A stretch of DNA of 64,000 nucleotides from an uncultured Aquimarina sp. (GCA_947492105.1 CANLMN010000012.1:1-64000); one strand, 5' to 3'; positions 8,865 to 18,869 are shown, counted from the stretch's first letter. The notes: generated by a model not told the origin, from the letters alone. Made by a program: numbers and translations.

Positions 8865-10259
8865 ATGCAAAAGATGAAAAATATAGTATTTAAAAGTTAT
8901 TGCTTTCTCAGTATCTTGATGCTTTCTTCCTGTACCGATGATTTTTTGACTATTGAGCCAGAAACAAGAGTGTCTACAGAAACATTTTGGACAACACAGG
9001 CCGATGCAGAGTTGGGTGTTAATGGTTGCTACGATTCCCTGCAACCAGATTCCTATTATGGATTTGATATGTTTGTTTTGGGGGATGTGCGTTCGGATAA
9101 TTGTTTTGCCGGAGGTGATAACCCCAGTAATTTTGAGATTAATGAATTTAATGTTCGGGCAACAAATGGAATCGTTACCCGATTTTGGCAACAATTGTAT
9201 CGAGCAATTGGTAGGACAAATATTGCCATTTCTAGAATCAGTGGGATGGATGAGACCTTGTTTACAAACGGCAAAAAACAAGCACTATTGGGAGAAGCGT
9301 ATTTTCTCAGAGGACTCCATTATTTTTATTTAGTACAACTTTTTGGCGATGTTCCATTGCCTTTGACCGCAACGGAAGATATTGCTCCAGAATTAATTTT
9401 TATTCCAAGACAGAAAGAACAGGTAGTATACAATCAAATTGTTAAGGATTTGAGGACTGCAATTACATTTTTGGAAGGAAAGAATCAAGATCCTGGGCGG
9501 GCTACCGTAGCAGCAGCAGAAGGAATATTAGCCAAAGTACAACTCACGCAAAAACGATATGATGAGGTGATAAGACTTACAACAAGCTTGCAAACAAGAG
9601 GATTTGGTCTGTTGGATAATTATGACGAATTATTTGATCAAAAAAACAAATTCAATAACGAAGTCCTTTTTGCAGTACGCTATAGTAATGGTCAAGAGGA
9701 TGGAAATGTTTTTCCAGAGCTCATATTACCTCCTCCTTACGCCTCTTTTGAGTTTACCAAATTCAATACACCAACGCCTGATAGTCAACAGGTATTTACA
9801 AACAATGATCTGCGTAGAGAAAGTGCTATAAAAGAACAAGATGAGGCTATGTATGTATTCAAATGGCGTAATGGTTCTGCATTTGACTCTGATGACTATA
9901 CTATCGTGTTGCGATATGCTGATGTATTGTTAATGCGTGCGGAGGCACTAAATTTCACCAATGCTACAGAGGATGCGATTACTATAATAAACCGAATAAG
10001 AAAGCGAGCGGGCTTGGATGATTATAATGGAGCAATGAGTAGAGAGGCTGTTGATAAGGCAATTCTAGAGGAGCGAAGAGTGGAGTTGCTTTATGAAGGA
10101 CATCGTTGGTTTGATTTAAAAAGAAAAGGATTTACGGTAGCACGAGAAGCATTAGAAAAAGGAAAAGGTCTTTTGATAGAAAAATTTGAAATGCTATTGC
10201 CTATTCCCCAAGTAGAACGTGACAAAAATGAGCTACTAACCCAGAATCCGGGTTATTAA
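8865..10259 (+). CDS. SusD/RagB-family nutrient-binding outer-membrane lipoprotein
   Basis: A 464-aa surface lipoprotein that should cap the SusC barrel and bind the glycan. The signal peptide ends in a lipobox (LMLSSC), giving a lipidated cysteine near residue 23. Typical SusD features follow: DDFL.IEPET, the N-terminal TPR-like region with LLGEAYFLRGLHYFYLVQLFGDVPL, and the C-terminal RYADVLLMRAEALN and EERRVELLYEGHRWFDLKR blocks. The chain ends in the usual NPGY. It may start at the second ATG (8874). It lies 7 nt behind susC and 7 nt ahead of the GH30 gene, consistent with one transcript. Confidence 0.95.
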   Translation: MQKMKNIVFKSYCFLSILMLSSCTDDFLTIEPETRVSTETFWTTQADAELGVNGCYDSLQPDSYYGFDMFVLGDVRSDNCFAGGDNPSNFEINEFNVRATNGIVTRFWQQLYRAIGRTNIAISRISGMDETLFTNGKKQALLGEAYFLRGLHYFYLVQLFGDVPLPLTATEDIAPELIFIPRQKEQVVYNQIVKDLRTAITFLEGKNQDPGRATVAAAEGILAKVQLTQKRYDEVIRLTTSLQTRGFGLLDNYDELFDQKNKFNNEVLFAVRYSNGQEDGNVFPELILPPPYASFEFTKFNTPTPDSQQVFTNNDLRRESAIKEQDEAMYVFKWRNGSAFDSDDYTIVLRYADVLLMRAEALNFTNATEDAITIINRIRKRAGLDDYNGAMSREAVDKAILEERRVELLYEGHRWFDLKRKGFTVAREALEKGKGLLIEKFEMLLPIPQVERDKNELLTQNPGY

Positions 10260-10266
10260 AAAAGAC

Positions 10267-11739
10267 ATGAACATGAAAAAGAATTTAAAATTTAAATTAT
10301 ACATACTTCCTTTAGTACTTTTTTGGAGTATGTGGTTTGCAGGGTGTAACAAAGAAGAACAAATAGGAATTGTTCCGCCACTAGAGACAGGGCCAGGAGT
10401 AATTACAGGGGTGATTACAACGGCAGATGGAAATGTTTTGTTACAAGAATTACCCAAAAAAATAGGATTTACTGATCAGAAGGCAAGCAGTTTGATTATC
10501 ACAGTAGATGAGACAAAAACATTACAGACAATAGAAGGTTTTGGTGCAGCACTTACAGGAAGCTCGGCAGTGTTGTTGAATACAAAACAAGAAGCATTAG
10601 AAACCTTATTCGGAGATCAGGGAATACGACTGAACTATGGAAGGTTGACTGTTGGTGCATCTGATTTTAACAAAAATCAAAGTTATACCTATAATGATAC
10701 CGATGGCAGCGAGGATCTTACATTATCAAATTTTTCTATAGCAATGGATCGCATGGAGGATAATCCAGTAATACCAGTGGCAAAAGCGATCATGGCAATC
10801 AATCCTTCCTATAGGTTTATAGCTTCTCCTTGGAGTCCTCCTGCTTGGATGAAAACAAATAAAGCATTGAATGGAGGTGGTTTGGATCCTAAATATTATG
10901 ATGTTTATGCGGATTATTTGATCAAATATATAGAAGAGTATAAAAACGAAGGGATTCCTATCAACGCAGTAACCGTACAGAATGAACCGCTTCACGAAAC
11001 TAGCTCTTATCCAAGTATGAAAATGACTGCCGCAGCACAAACTACTTTTATAGGGCAGTATTTGGGACCCAAACTTGCAGCCACAGATTTGGAGACAAAA
11101 ATTATTGCCTATGACCATAATTACCTAGAAGCGGCAGACCCAGAATATCCAATGACGGTTCTCGGAGATGTAGAGGCTTCAAAATATACCAATGCAGTGG
11201 GGTATCATGCTTATGCAGGAGAGGTAGGAGATGTGGCAGATTTAATTTCAAAATTTCCTAATGCAGAAATCTATTTTACGGAACAATCAGGAATTCAAAA
11301 CGATAATACCAGTTTTGAGGGAGAACTTAAGTGGTTTATGCAGAATGTCTTTATAGGGATGTTACGCCAAGGTGCCAAGAGTATTCTGCTGTGGAATTTG
11401 GCACTGGATGAAAGTGCAGGTCCAAAAAATGGAGGATGCAAAAATTGTAGGGGAGTACTCAAACTCACAAGGAGCGGGGCTATTATCAAGAATGTAGAGT
11501 ATTATATGCTGGGACATTTTTCTAAATATGTAGACACAGGAGCGCAGGTGATCGCTACAAATTCTTTGCCAAGTGCTATAGAGAATGTAGCTTTTAGAAA
11601 CCCGGATGGTTCCAAAGTATTGGTTGTTTTTAACAGCTCAGGAACTGGGTCAGAACAATTGATAACGGTTGCTGTAGGTGCCAAAAACTTTAGTTATTCT
11701 ATTCCCAAAGGAGCACTGGTTACATTCAAATGGAAGTAA
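10267..11739 (+). CDS. glycoside hydrolase family 30 lipoprotein
   Basis: A 490-aa retaining beta-glycosidase of clan GH-A. The signal peptide ends in a lipobox (FAGC), so the enzyme should be membrane anchored, probably at the cell surface. GH30 landmarks: IEGFGAALTGSSA at the start of the barrel, ASPWSPPAWMKTN, acid/base E240 in VQNEP, and nucleophile E339 in YFTEQSG. The small beta-sandwich side domain characteristic of GH30 closes the protein (SKVLVVFNSSG, FSYSIPKGALVTF). GH30 includes glucosylceramidase-like, endo-beta-1,6-glucanase and xylan-acting members. Lying behind susCD favours a glucan role, most likely beta-1,6-glucan, but this is inference. The next gene begins within its last codons. 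Confidence 0.92.
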   Translation: MNMKKNLKFKLYILPLVLFWSMWFAGCNKEEQIGIVPPLETGPGVITGVITTADGNVLLQELPKKIGFTDQKASSLIITVDETKTLQTIEGFGAALTGSSAVLLNTKQEALETLFGDQGIRLNYGRLTVGASDFNKNQSYTYNDTDGSEDLTLSNFSIAMDRMEDNPVIPVAKAIMAINPSYRFIASPWSPPAWMKTNKALNGGGLDPKYYDVYADYLIKYIEEYKNEGIPINAVTVQNEPLHETSSYPSMKMTAAAQTTFIGQYLGPKLAATDLETKIIAYDHNYLEAADPEYPMTVLGDVEASKYTNAVGYHAYAGEVGDVADLISKFPNAEIYFTEQSGIQNDNTSFEGELKWFMQNVFIGMLRQGAKSILLWNLALDESAGPKNGGCKNCRGVLKLTRSGAIIKNVEYYMLGHFSKYVDTGAQVIATNSLPSAIENVAFRNPDGSKVLVVFNSSGTGSEQLITVAVGAKNFSYSIPKGALVTFKWK

Positions 11740-13487
11740 AAAACAAAAAGATGAAGATGATGGTATTATTGAAAAATTATAGACTATGGCAATTGATGCT
11801 ATTTTTGTTATGTATAGCATGCAATGAAGAAGAATCTAATATAGCACCCCTTTCTAATTGGAGCTTAGAAGAAGCAAATTTGGATTTTCCGCCACAAAAC
11901 TTTGAATTTGCATTAGATCGTAAGGCAAAGAACGATGTGATCAGGTTTGAGTGGGCAAAACCAGTCTCGGAGCGTAATTATATCATTACTTATAATTGGC
12001 TTTTGGATCGCATAGATGGTGATTTTAGTGATCCGTTGATCAGGATAATGTCAGGAGATAAAGGGGTACAGCCATATGCAGAAGTGTCGTATCTCCAATT
12101 GGATGAAGCATTGGCAAAAGCTGGAGCTGGCCAAAACGAAAAAAAAATACTCAAATGGGGAGTGGAGTCGGTATCGACCACCAAGACATCTATAAGTTCT
12201 AACCCTATTAGTCTGCAACGTTTTGATATTCCGGCGCCACCGCAAACACTATTTATCGCAGGTTCGGCAACTGAGGTTGGAGATGTGTTGAGCGATGCCT
12301 TACCATTATATAATCTAGAAAAAGCAGATGGAAGCAAAACAAATACGTTTCAAATATATACCCGTTTAGAAGCAGGTAATCAATATAATTTTTATGATAC
12401 AAAAAAAGGGGAGGTTACAAAATATACCTTGGAGCAAGAAAGACTCACCGCAGGTGATATAGGTATTCCGGTTACTGAGACAGGAGTGTATCGTATTACA
12501 GTAGATTTTTTGACAGAAACATTGGAGTTGGTCAAGATTGATAAATGGAGTATTGTAGGGAATGTAATCTCTGGTGCATGGGGTGGAGATGAGGCTCTAG
12601 AATACAAGGGTAATGGGATATGGGAACGTAGTCTCGAATTAATTGATGGGGATGTAGGGGATGCAAATAAACGATTTATTTTTCGAGCTAATGGAGATTG
12701 GGGACAGGTTTATAAGCGTATTCTCGGATCAGAAAGCTCATTGACCTTAGAAAGTACGGCCTCAGCATTAGGGTATGAGGGCTTAGAAGATATCTCCGTG
12801 GATAAATTAGGGCAATTCAAAATTTTGTTGCAACTCAATGGAAATGGCTATAGGTATACGATTCAGGAAGATAGCGCTTCGGGAACACCTAAACAGCTAT
12901 TTCTTTTGGAAGATGGTAATAATATCGCCGAGTTTTCCAAAAATGGAGAAACCTTTAGTTATGAGTTTGTAGCTATCGATGCTTCAAAAAAATATACAAT
13001 TAACGAAAAAGAAGATAGCAGCGGAAGATTTTATACACTGAATGGTAGTTTGGGGGAGACCACCGAAGAATCTGATAAGGTCTCTGGAACAGGAACGCTC
13101 ATAGAAAAAGAGGAAGCTCTCGGGATTACAAAAAATCAAGCATACCGCATTCTTATAGATTTTGATACACAAACCTACAGTTGGGACTATTATAACTTCA
13201 AACTTTTTCATTGGAATGATTGGGAAGGTCGTGACGAAAAAAAGATGGAATATGTCGGTAATTATACTTGGGAAGTTACTTCAGATTTTGATGTTGGATA
13301 TAACTCCAAGTTTATTACTCCATGGGATTTTGAGTTTGGTGGAGTAGACTCCGACACTTTGATGGGTGATCTTCTTGGTACTGGTGGTGTGGATATTAAT
13401 AATATTACAGAAGCAGGGACTTATAACGTAAAAATGCGTTTAGAAAAGAATTTTAATTCTGGGGAGTATGTATTTACTAAAATGTAG
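11730..13487 (+). CDS. SusE/SusF-like glycan-binding outer-membrane lipoprotein
   Basis: A 585-aa lipoprotein with lipobox LCIAC. The N-terminal part resembles a SusE domain (SNWSLEEANLDFPPQNFEF..., a core of beta strands). It is followed by several repeats of the SusE/SusF starch-binding-like type: LFIAGSATEVGD..LPLYN (about 173), WSIVGNVISGAWGGDEALEYKGNGIWERSLEL (about 272), LFLLEDGNNIAEF (about 390), and a last module with FHWNDWEGRDEKKMEYVGNYTWEVTSDF. These W-rich modules usually bind glycan at the surface. The ATG at 11730 overlaps the GH30 gene by 10 nt; the ATG at 11751 gives a more usual signal peptide and is a good alternative. Substrate is not readable from the sequence. Confidence 0.85.
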   Translation: MEVKNKKMKMMVLLKNYRLWQLMLFLLCIACNEEESNIAPLSNWSLEEANLDFPPQNFEFALDRKAKNDVIRFEWAKPVSERNYIITYNWLLDRIDGDFSDPLIRIMSGDKGVQPYAEVSYLQLDEALAKAGAGQNEKKILKWGVESVSTTKTSISSNPISLQRFDIPAPPQTLFIAGSATEVGDVLSDALPLYNLEKADGSKTNTFQIYTRLEAGNQYNFYDTKKGEVTKYTLEQERLTAGDIGIPVTETGVYRITVDFLTETLELVKIDKWSIVGNVISGAWGGDEALEYKGNGIWERSLELIDGDVGDANKRFIFRANGDWGQVYKRILGSESSLTLESTASALGYEGLEDISVDKLGQFKILLQLNGNGYRYTIQEDSASGTPKQLFLLEDGNNIAEFSKNGETFSYEFVAIDASKKYTINEKEDSSGRFYTLNGSLGETTEESDKVSGTGTLIEKEEALGITKNQAYRILIDFDTQTYSWDYYNFKLFHWNDWEGRDEKKMEYVGNYTWEVTSDFDVGYNSKFITPWDFEFGGVDSDTLMGDLLGTGGVDINNITEAGTYNVKMRLEKNFNSGEYVFTKM

Positions 13488-13505
13488 TAGGAGTTCAACT
13501 TTGGA

Positions 13506-13645
13506 GTAATACCATTATGAATGTAATGGTAAACTAAAATGATTTGAATTATTTTTTTGCTAGTTTAAGAGCAAAACCCCTGAATTTTAGCAAGTAGTTA
13601 CGGTTTAATTTTCAAATAAAATAATAGTAGAACAAAGAAGGAATT
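13506..13645 (+). repeat. repeat family 2, left portion
   Basis: It starts GTAATACCATTATG and continues through CTAAAATGATTTGAATT, TTTGCTAGTTTAAG, GGTTTAATTTT and AATAGTAGAA. These blocks occur in the same order in the copies at 41286, 48247, 50131 and 53824. The first 25 bases also fold as a small hairpin (TACCATTA/TGTAATGGTA). Confidence 0.65.
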
Positions 13646-14080
13646 CCCTTCGTTAACACCAAATTTTGATAAACAGAAATTATGATGTCTGCTTTTTTTT
13701 AAAAAAAAGCTTTAGGGCATTCTAATGGATTCTGTCGAGCAACCGTTGTTTCAAGTTTCCAGGATTATTTAGTGTAAGTAACTTTGTTTTAGTTGTTTGT
13801 GTGTTTGGTTATTTTTTTAATATATATCTAAAAGGTTTTTAAAAAAAGAATAACTCGATATATAATGTTCCCTTATTCGGTGTAGATCAAAAGGTTTATG
13901 AAGCCAAAAAATACAGTAAGATTTTAATAGATGAGAAAAAGAGTATTCGTTTAATTTTTTAATAAAACCAGTAAATATAAGAATAGAACACAAAATAGAT
14001 GAACCAACGACCCGTATCAGATGCAAATCTGAATGCAAATTTTTTTAAGAAGAACGCATCATGACTTTTAACTTTTAGCC

Positions 14081-14128
14081 GAAAAGAAACACATTATTAA
14101 CCCATAATTATTTTTCAAATGGTTTTAC
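14081..14128 (+). repeat. repeat family 2, right-end fragment
   Basis: GAAAAGAAACACATTATTAA followed by TAATTATTTTTCAAATGGTTTTAC matches the right ends of the copies at 41.4 and 48.4 kb. With the left portion at 13506 it may be one element split by about 430 bp, or two separate remnants. Confidence 0.55.
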
Positions 14129-14130
14129 AC

Positions 14131-14240
14131 CCATTTAGGTATATAAATTCGTATCAATGACACTGTTATTTTTTTTATGCAAAAACACCGTGATGCTATT
14201 GCATAGCCAAGGCTATGGGGTATATAAACAGGGTGTTTAG
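14131..14240 (+). repeat. repeat family 3, best copy
   Basis: TTTAGGTATATAAATTCG, then CAATGACACTGTTATTTTTT, AAAAACACCGTGATG and the stem CATAGCC-AA-GGCTATG. An outer AAACACC / GGGTGTTT pair encloses the stem, so the whole forms a hairpin. A second copy lies at 26517-26602 and a shorter relic at 53711-53765. Confidence 0.65.
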
Positions 14241-14439
14241 ATGGAGAAAGGATAAGTCGATGTGCGACATTATATAGCTAATTTGCTATTAGATACCAAG
14301 GAGGCATTTTTTGTTGTCTATAAGAACAGAGCTGATCAAAAGGTATCAAGTATTAAGGGGTTTTAACCATTTTTTTCGGGAATAGAAAAAATCAAGATCA
14401 CTTCGAAAAAGAGAAATACATCATTAAATATACAAAATC

Positions 14440-17298
14440 ATGAAAAAAATATTTTTTACAAAAAAGACCTTACCAAGCTTTTTAGGTCTTTTTCTTGTCT
14501 CAATGTGTTTGGGACTCAAAGCGCAAACTATTTCAGTAACATTAACCAAGGGAGATCAAAGCGTAAGATTGGCTGAGCAAAATACTGTTTCTTTTAGCGA
14601 AAGCTCTATAAATAATCCTACTATTGTAATTGATGAAAACAAAAAAAACCAAACAATAGATGGTTTTGGGCATATGCTGACACAAGGAAGTGCCAAAGTT
14701 ATAAAAACACTTGATGGTAGTATACAAACAGCCTTATTGGAAGAATTATATCATCCCAATACAGGAAATAATATGTCCGTTGTTAGGATTAGTATAGGAG
14801 CCTCGGATCTTAGTGATTCGTCATACACGTATAATCAAAGTTCAGGAGATGTGAATATGAGTAATTTTAGTCTCGATGGGCCAGATACTAGAGATTTGAT
14901 TCCAATACTCAAAAAGATTTTGGCAATTAACCCAAATATCAAAGTTTTGGCAACACCTTGGACAGCTCCTACTTGGATGAAAACAAACAATAGTTACATA
15001 GGAGGACGTCTACAGACACAATATTATGATGCATACGCACGGTATTTTGTCAAATATCTTGATGCGATGAAGGCAGAAGGGATTGATATCTGGGCAATCA
15101 CGCCACAGAATGAACCAGAAAATCCATTCAATGAGCCAAGTATGGAAATGAATGCAGACGAACAAATTGATTTTATTAATAATCATTTGGGACCGGCTAT
15201 ACAGGGGGCAGGCTATACTACAAAAATTATCGCTTATGACCATAATTGTGATAATCTAGAATATCCAAAAAAGGTATTGAATAATAGTAGTTTTGTGGAT
15301 GGAGCAGCCTTTCATCTGTATGATCCAGAAGCAAATATTGCGGGTATGTCAGAGGTACACGATGCTACAGGCAAAAATGTATATTTTACGGAGCAATTTA
15401 CGAGTTCGGAGGGTAATTTTGATGGTGATTTTGGTTGGCATATGGAAAATGTTGTGCTAGGATCTCTCAATAATTGGTCAAAAACAGTCATTGAGTGGAA
15501 TTTGGCTAATGATACGAGTTTTGGACCACGTACTCCAGATGGATGTACAACCTGTTTGGGAGCAATAACGATTAATGGGAGTTCTAGTTTTACAAGGAAT
15601 GTGTCCTATTATATCATTGGACAGGTGTCAAAATTTGTGCAGCCAAATGCTAGGCATATTAGTACCAGTAAGAATATATTGAATACCGCTTTTGTTAACC
15701 CAGATGGTTCCAAGGTTTTGGTGGTGTATAACAGAGAGTCCGGAGTCAAAACTATAAGTGTTAATTGGAATAACAAATCTTTTGAATACGATGTGCCTGC
15801 ACGTTCGGCCGTGACATTTGCATGGACAGAAGTTCCAACTCCAATATGTAATCCCGAGGCACCCAAAGGATTGAAAGCTACAGCAGGACAAGGGCAGGTA
15901 CAATTGTCTTGGGATGAGGTTGTAGGTGCTGATACATATATAGTACAGAGAGCCACTACTGTTGATGGAGCGTATACTACGCTACAATCAGGGATATCCC
16001 AAACTTCCTATACTGATATTGGACTGACAAATGGTACAACCTACTATTATCGTGTCCAAACTGTGAATAGTGAAGGAACTAGTGAGGCTTCAAATAGTGT
16101 CAGTGCAGCACCAATAGCAAATAAGATCGATGCTTTTGGTATCATAGAAGCAGAGTCTTTTACTGATAGTCGTGGAATACAGATAGAAAATACAAGTGAT
16201 ATCGATGGAGGGAGTAATGTTGGATTTGCGGATACCAATGATTATCTAGTCTTTGAAAATGTAGATTTTGGAACGGGAATAGCTAGTGTCGACGTTCGTA
16301 TTGCGTCAGCGGCTACTTTTACTGGAGTGATAGAAATTCGATTGAATGATGTCACAGGGCCACATATAGGTACAGTACCAGTAGGTAATACTGGAGGTTG
16401 GCAAGTTTGGGATACACGTCGTGTCAATGTCGATAATGTAATAGGAAACAAGAATGTCTATTTGGTATTCAAAGGAGGTGAGGGTATTGGTAATGTAAAT
16501 TGGTTTAGATTCAATAAAGAAGCCATCGTATCGCCAATAATACCATTAATACCAATAGAGCCACCAACAAATACTACTATTATCTCGGGGGGTATTTACC
16601 GTATTATTAATAAAGCTAGTGGCAAATCTCTGGATGTAACGGATATTTCTGTAGCCAATGGAGCAAAATTGCAGCAATGGGAGTACAGTGGAGGAGAACA
16701 TCAAAAATTCCGAATAGATAGTGTAGCGCCAGATGCTTATAGTATAACTGCGATTCATAGTGGCAAAGCATTGGACGTAGTAGATGGATCCAATGCAGGT
16801 GGTGCCCAAATACAACAATGGCAATATTTCGGTAGCCCACAGCAACAATGGAATTTGAACCTCATAAACGAAATGTATTATGAGATCGCCTCTATTCATA
16901 GTGGCAAAGTCCTACAGATCTCTGGTGATTCGCAGTCCAACGGGGGGAGGATTATCCAAAATAGTAGACAAGGAATCGCAAATGAATTGTGGCAGTTTGA
17001 GTTAGTGTCCTCAAAAAAACAATCGGAAGAGATCATTAACGTTTCTAAAATACAGCTTTTTCCAAACCCAGGAGATGGGGATGAGGTGATACTTCGTTAT
17101 CAAACAACGGATCTTCGTCCTACAAGTATTGTGATTTCAGATGTATTAGGACGTACTGTACAACAGTTTGGTTATGTTCCAGTGCAGAAAGGGGTACAGA
17201 CGATTTCTTTGGCCAAATACATGAGAAAACTCTCTAGCGGTCAGTATGTGATACAAGTTGGATTGGATACACGAGTTGGCCGTTTTGTCAAGTTATAG
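14440..17298 (+). CDS. secreted multidomain GH30 enzyme (GH30-FN3-CBM6-RICIN-T9SS)
   Basis: A 952-aa secreted glycoside hydrolase. Signal peptide 1-29 (cleavage after LKAQ). GH30 catalytic domain about 33-465, with FGHMLTQGSA, ATPWTAPTWMKTN, acid/base E225 in PQNEP and nucleophile E318 in YFTEQFT. Fibronectin type III domain about 470-555 (PKGLKATAGQGQVQLSWDEV). Carbohydrate-binding CBM6-like domain about 560-690 (IIEAESF, GFADTNDYLVFENV, NVNWFRF). Ricin-type trefoil about 705-855 with three QxW-like repeats (GKSLDV..QQW, GKALDV..QQW, GKVLQI..LWQF). Type A T9SS sorting domain about 870-952 (IQLFPNPGDGDE). It is the extracellular partner of the GH30 lipoprotein at 10267 and probably attacks polymer outside the cell. 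The 950-bp leader suggests it may have its own promoter. Confidence 0.92.
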   Translation: MKKIFFTKKTLPSFLGLFLVSMCLGLKAQTISVTLTKGDQSVRLAEQNTVSFSESSINNPTIVIDENKKNQTIDGFGHMLTQGSAKVIKTLDGSIQTALLEELYHPNTGNNMSVVRISIGASDLSDSSYTYNQSSGDVNMSNFSLDGPDTRDLIPILKKILAINPNIKVLATPWTAPTWMKTNNSYIGGRLQTQYYDAYARYFVKYLDAMKAEGIDIWAITPQNEPENPFNEPSMEMNADEQIDFINNHLGPAIQGAGYTTKIIAYDHNCDNLEYPKKVLNNSSFVDGAAFHLYDPEANIAGMSEVHDATGKNVYFTEQFTSSEGNFDGDFGWHMENVVLGSLNNWSKTVIEWNLANDTSFGPRTPDGCTTCLGAITINGSSSFTRNVSYYIIGQVSKFVQPNARHISTSKNILNTAFVNPDGSKVLVVYNRESGVKTISVNWNNKSFEYDVPARSAVTFAWTEVPTPICNPEAPKGLKATAGQGQVQLSWDEVVGADTYIVQRATTVDGAYTTLQSGISQTSYTDIGLTNGTTYYYRVQTVNSEGTSEASNSVSAAPIANKIDAFGIIEAESFTDSRGIQIENTSDIDGGSNVGFADTNDYLVFENVDFGTGIASVDVRIASAATFTGVIEIRLNDVTGPHIGTVPVGNTGGWQVWDTRRVNVDNVIGNKNVYLVFKGGEGIGNVNWFRFNKEAIVSPIIPLIPIEPPTNTTIISGGIYRIINKASGKSLDVTDISVANGAKLQQWEYSGGEHQKFRIDSVAPDAYSITAIHSGKALDVVDGSNAGGAQIQQWQYFGSPQQQWNLNLINEMYYEIASIHSGKVLQISGDSQSNGGRIIQNSRQGIANELWQFELVSSKKQSEEIINVSKIQLFPNPGDGDEVILRYQTTDLRPTSIVISDVLGRTVQQFGYVPVQKGVQTISLAKYMRKLSSGQYVIQVGLDTRVGRFVKL

Positions 17299-17329
17299 AG
17301 ATGTTATAAAGTCATAACAACTATATTCA

Positions 17330-17374
17330 CAAAAGCCCATAACATTAGGTATACATGTTGTGGGCTTTTGTTTG
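17330..17374 (+). terminator. terminator after the secreted GH30 gene
   Basis: CAAAAGCCCATAACAT (17330-17345) pairs with ATGTTGTGGGCTTTTG (17355-17370) with one mismatch and a 9-nt loop; T-rich sequence follows. It ends the polysaccharide locus. Confidence 0.85.
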
Positions 17375-17508
17375 ATCGGATTATTTATATGCTCTAATGA
17401 ATCTCTTTAAAAAAATGATTTCCCTAGTCATTATAAGAAACAGGAAGCTCAAGAGATTTTACAAGAAATATAAATGACAAATTATTACAGTAACTCCAAA
17501 TGATACTA

Positions 17509-18735
17509 TTATCTATTTCTGGACCCTCTATAGCTTTTTTTTCGACGTTGATTATTTTTAGAAGGATTTTTCTTTTTTGCAGCCTGCTCTGGTATAAAAT
17601 CCATTGTAGGTTCAAAACCTTCACGCGTTTCAAACGGGAATTGTTGTTGTAATAATTTCTCAATACTTTTTACATAAGCCAATTCTTCCTGTCCTACTAA
17701 TGAGATAGCAATACCACTAGCACCAGCTCTTCCTGTACGGCCAATGCGATGTACATAATCCTCGGCGATATTTGGGAGTTCGTAATTGACGACATAAGGC
17801 AGTAGAGGGATATCTAAACCACGTGCAGCGATGTCTGTAGCCACGAGTATACGTATAGTTCCTTTTTTGAAACCTGTAAGAGCTTTTGTTCGGGCATTTT
17901 GCGTTTTGTTTCCATGTATCGCTGCAGCCGTAATATTTTTTTTGCCTAATTTTTCTGCTAATCGGTTTGCACCATGTTTTGTTCTAGAAAAAATAAGTAC
18001 CTGCTGCCAATTCCCTTCAGAGATCATTTGGATAAGCATTTCGGTTTTGGAAGATTTGTCAACACGATACATTTTTTGGTTGACTTTTTCTGCCGTTGTA
18101 TTTTCTGGAGCTGCTTCTACAGCAACAGGTTGATGTAGGATTCCATTAGCCAGTTGTTTGATTTCTTTAGAAAAAGTAGCCGAGAATAACAGATTCTGTC
18201 GCTTTGTTGGCATTAGGCTTAGTACTTTTTTGATATCTCGTAGAAAACCCATATCAAGCATACGATCGGCTTCATCTAGGACAAGAATTTCGATTTTGTT
18301 TAGTGACAAGTGTCCCTGACTATGCAAATCCAAAAGTCGTCCGGGGCATGCTACCAAGACATCAATGCCATTTTCGAGTGTACGGATTTGTGGATTGGCA
18401 TTGACTCCACCAAAAATTACAGCGCTACGCAGTTCCGTAAACTCGCTATACGCTTTGATATTGTCATATATTTGGGCAGCTAATTCTCGTGTCGGAGTAA
18501 GGATTAGGGATCGAATTGGACGTTTGCGCTGTGGTATTTCTTTGGATAATAGATGGAGTAGCGGCAAGGTAAAACCGGCTGTTTTTCCAGTTCCAGTCTG
18601 GGCAGAGGCCAGCACATCCTTTTGCGCTAGTATTAATGGTATAGCTTTTTGTTGTATAGGAGATGGGGTTTCGTATCCTTTTTTGGCAACAGCTTTGAGT
18701 ATTGATGGAGATAATCCTAAGGTTGAGAATGACAT
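17509..18735 (-). CDS. rhlE: DEAD-box ATP-dependent RNA helicase, RhlE-type
   Basis: A 408-aa RNA helicase for rRNA and mRNA remodelling. Visible motifs: Q motif region [10 protein letters not shown] (25-34), motif I AQTGTGKT (45-52), motif Ia PTRELAAQ (81-88), motif II DEAD (154-157), motif III SAT (185-187), and motif [12 protein letters not shown] in the C-terminal RecA-like domain. A short basic tail ([21 protein letters not shown] region) is typical of RhlE-like proteins and may bind RNA. The gene is alone, convergent with the GH30 locus. A TACCTTTG element on the minus strand at 18862-18869 suggests a leader of about 120 nt; long leaders occur in cold-regulated helicase genes, but regulation here is inference. 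Confidence 0.93.
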   Translation of the reverse strand: MSFSTLGLSPSILKAVAKKGYETPSPIQQKAIPLILAQKDVLASAQTGTGKTAGFTLPLLHLLSKEIPQRKRPIRSLILTPTRELAAQIYDNIKAYSEFTELRSAVIFGGVNANPQIRTLENGIDVLVACPGRLLDLHSQGHLSLNKIEILVLDEADRMLDMGFLRDIKKVLSLMPTKRQNLLFSATFSKEIKQLANGILHQPVAVEAAPENTTAEKVNQKMYRVDKSSKTEMLIQMISEGNWQQVLIFSRTKHGANRLAEKLGKKNITAAAIHGNKTQNARTKALTGFKKGTIRILVATDIAARGLDIPLLPYVVNYELPNIAEDYVHRIGRTGRAGASGIAISLVGQEELAYVKSIEKLLQQQFPFETREGFEPTMDFIPEQAAKKKNPSKNNQRRKKSYRGSRNR

Positions 18736-18861
18736 AAAATAGTATTACGAAATGCCGAGATTACAAGCTTTATAAATTAATTTGTAAAAAGCAGATAGAG
18801 GTATAAAAGTATTTGGTTATAAGAATACAACAAAATGACCTCGTAGCATTTCAGTAGAGCG

Positions 18862-18869
18862 CAAAGGTA
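18862..18869 (-). promoter_or_regulatory. probable -7 element of the rhlE promoter
   Basis: TACCTTTG on the minus strand fits the Bacteroidota TAnnTTTG consensus and lies 127 nt before the rhlE ATG. No good -33 TTG was found at the expected spacing. Confidence 0.5.

Larger units (their letters stand above)
13488..14439. other. 952-bp gap inside the polysaccharide locus, rich in repeats
   Basis: No convincing gene. It contains the left part of a family 2 repeat (13506-13645), the matching right end about 430 bp later (14081-14128), and a family 3 repeat (14131-14240). A perfect 20-bp palindrome of GC-T8-A8-GC type lies at 13691-13710. The short minus-strand frame at 13817-14038 shows no recognisable protein features. 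Confidence 0.6.

Noticed and set aside
8841-9281. A 146-codon minus-strand frame opposite susD
   Set aside because: It is antisense to a clear SusD coding sequence and has no recognisable domain; it is a shadow of the real gene.
13817-14038. A 73-codon minus-strand frame in the polysaccharide locus gap
   Set aside because: No domain, low-complexity AT-rich codons, and no upstream signals.
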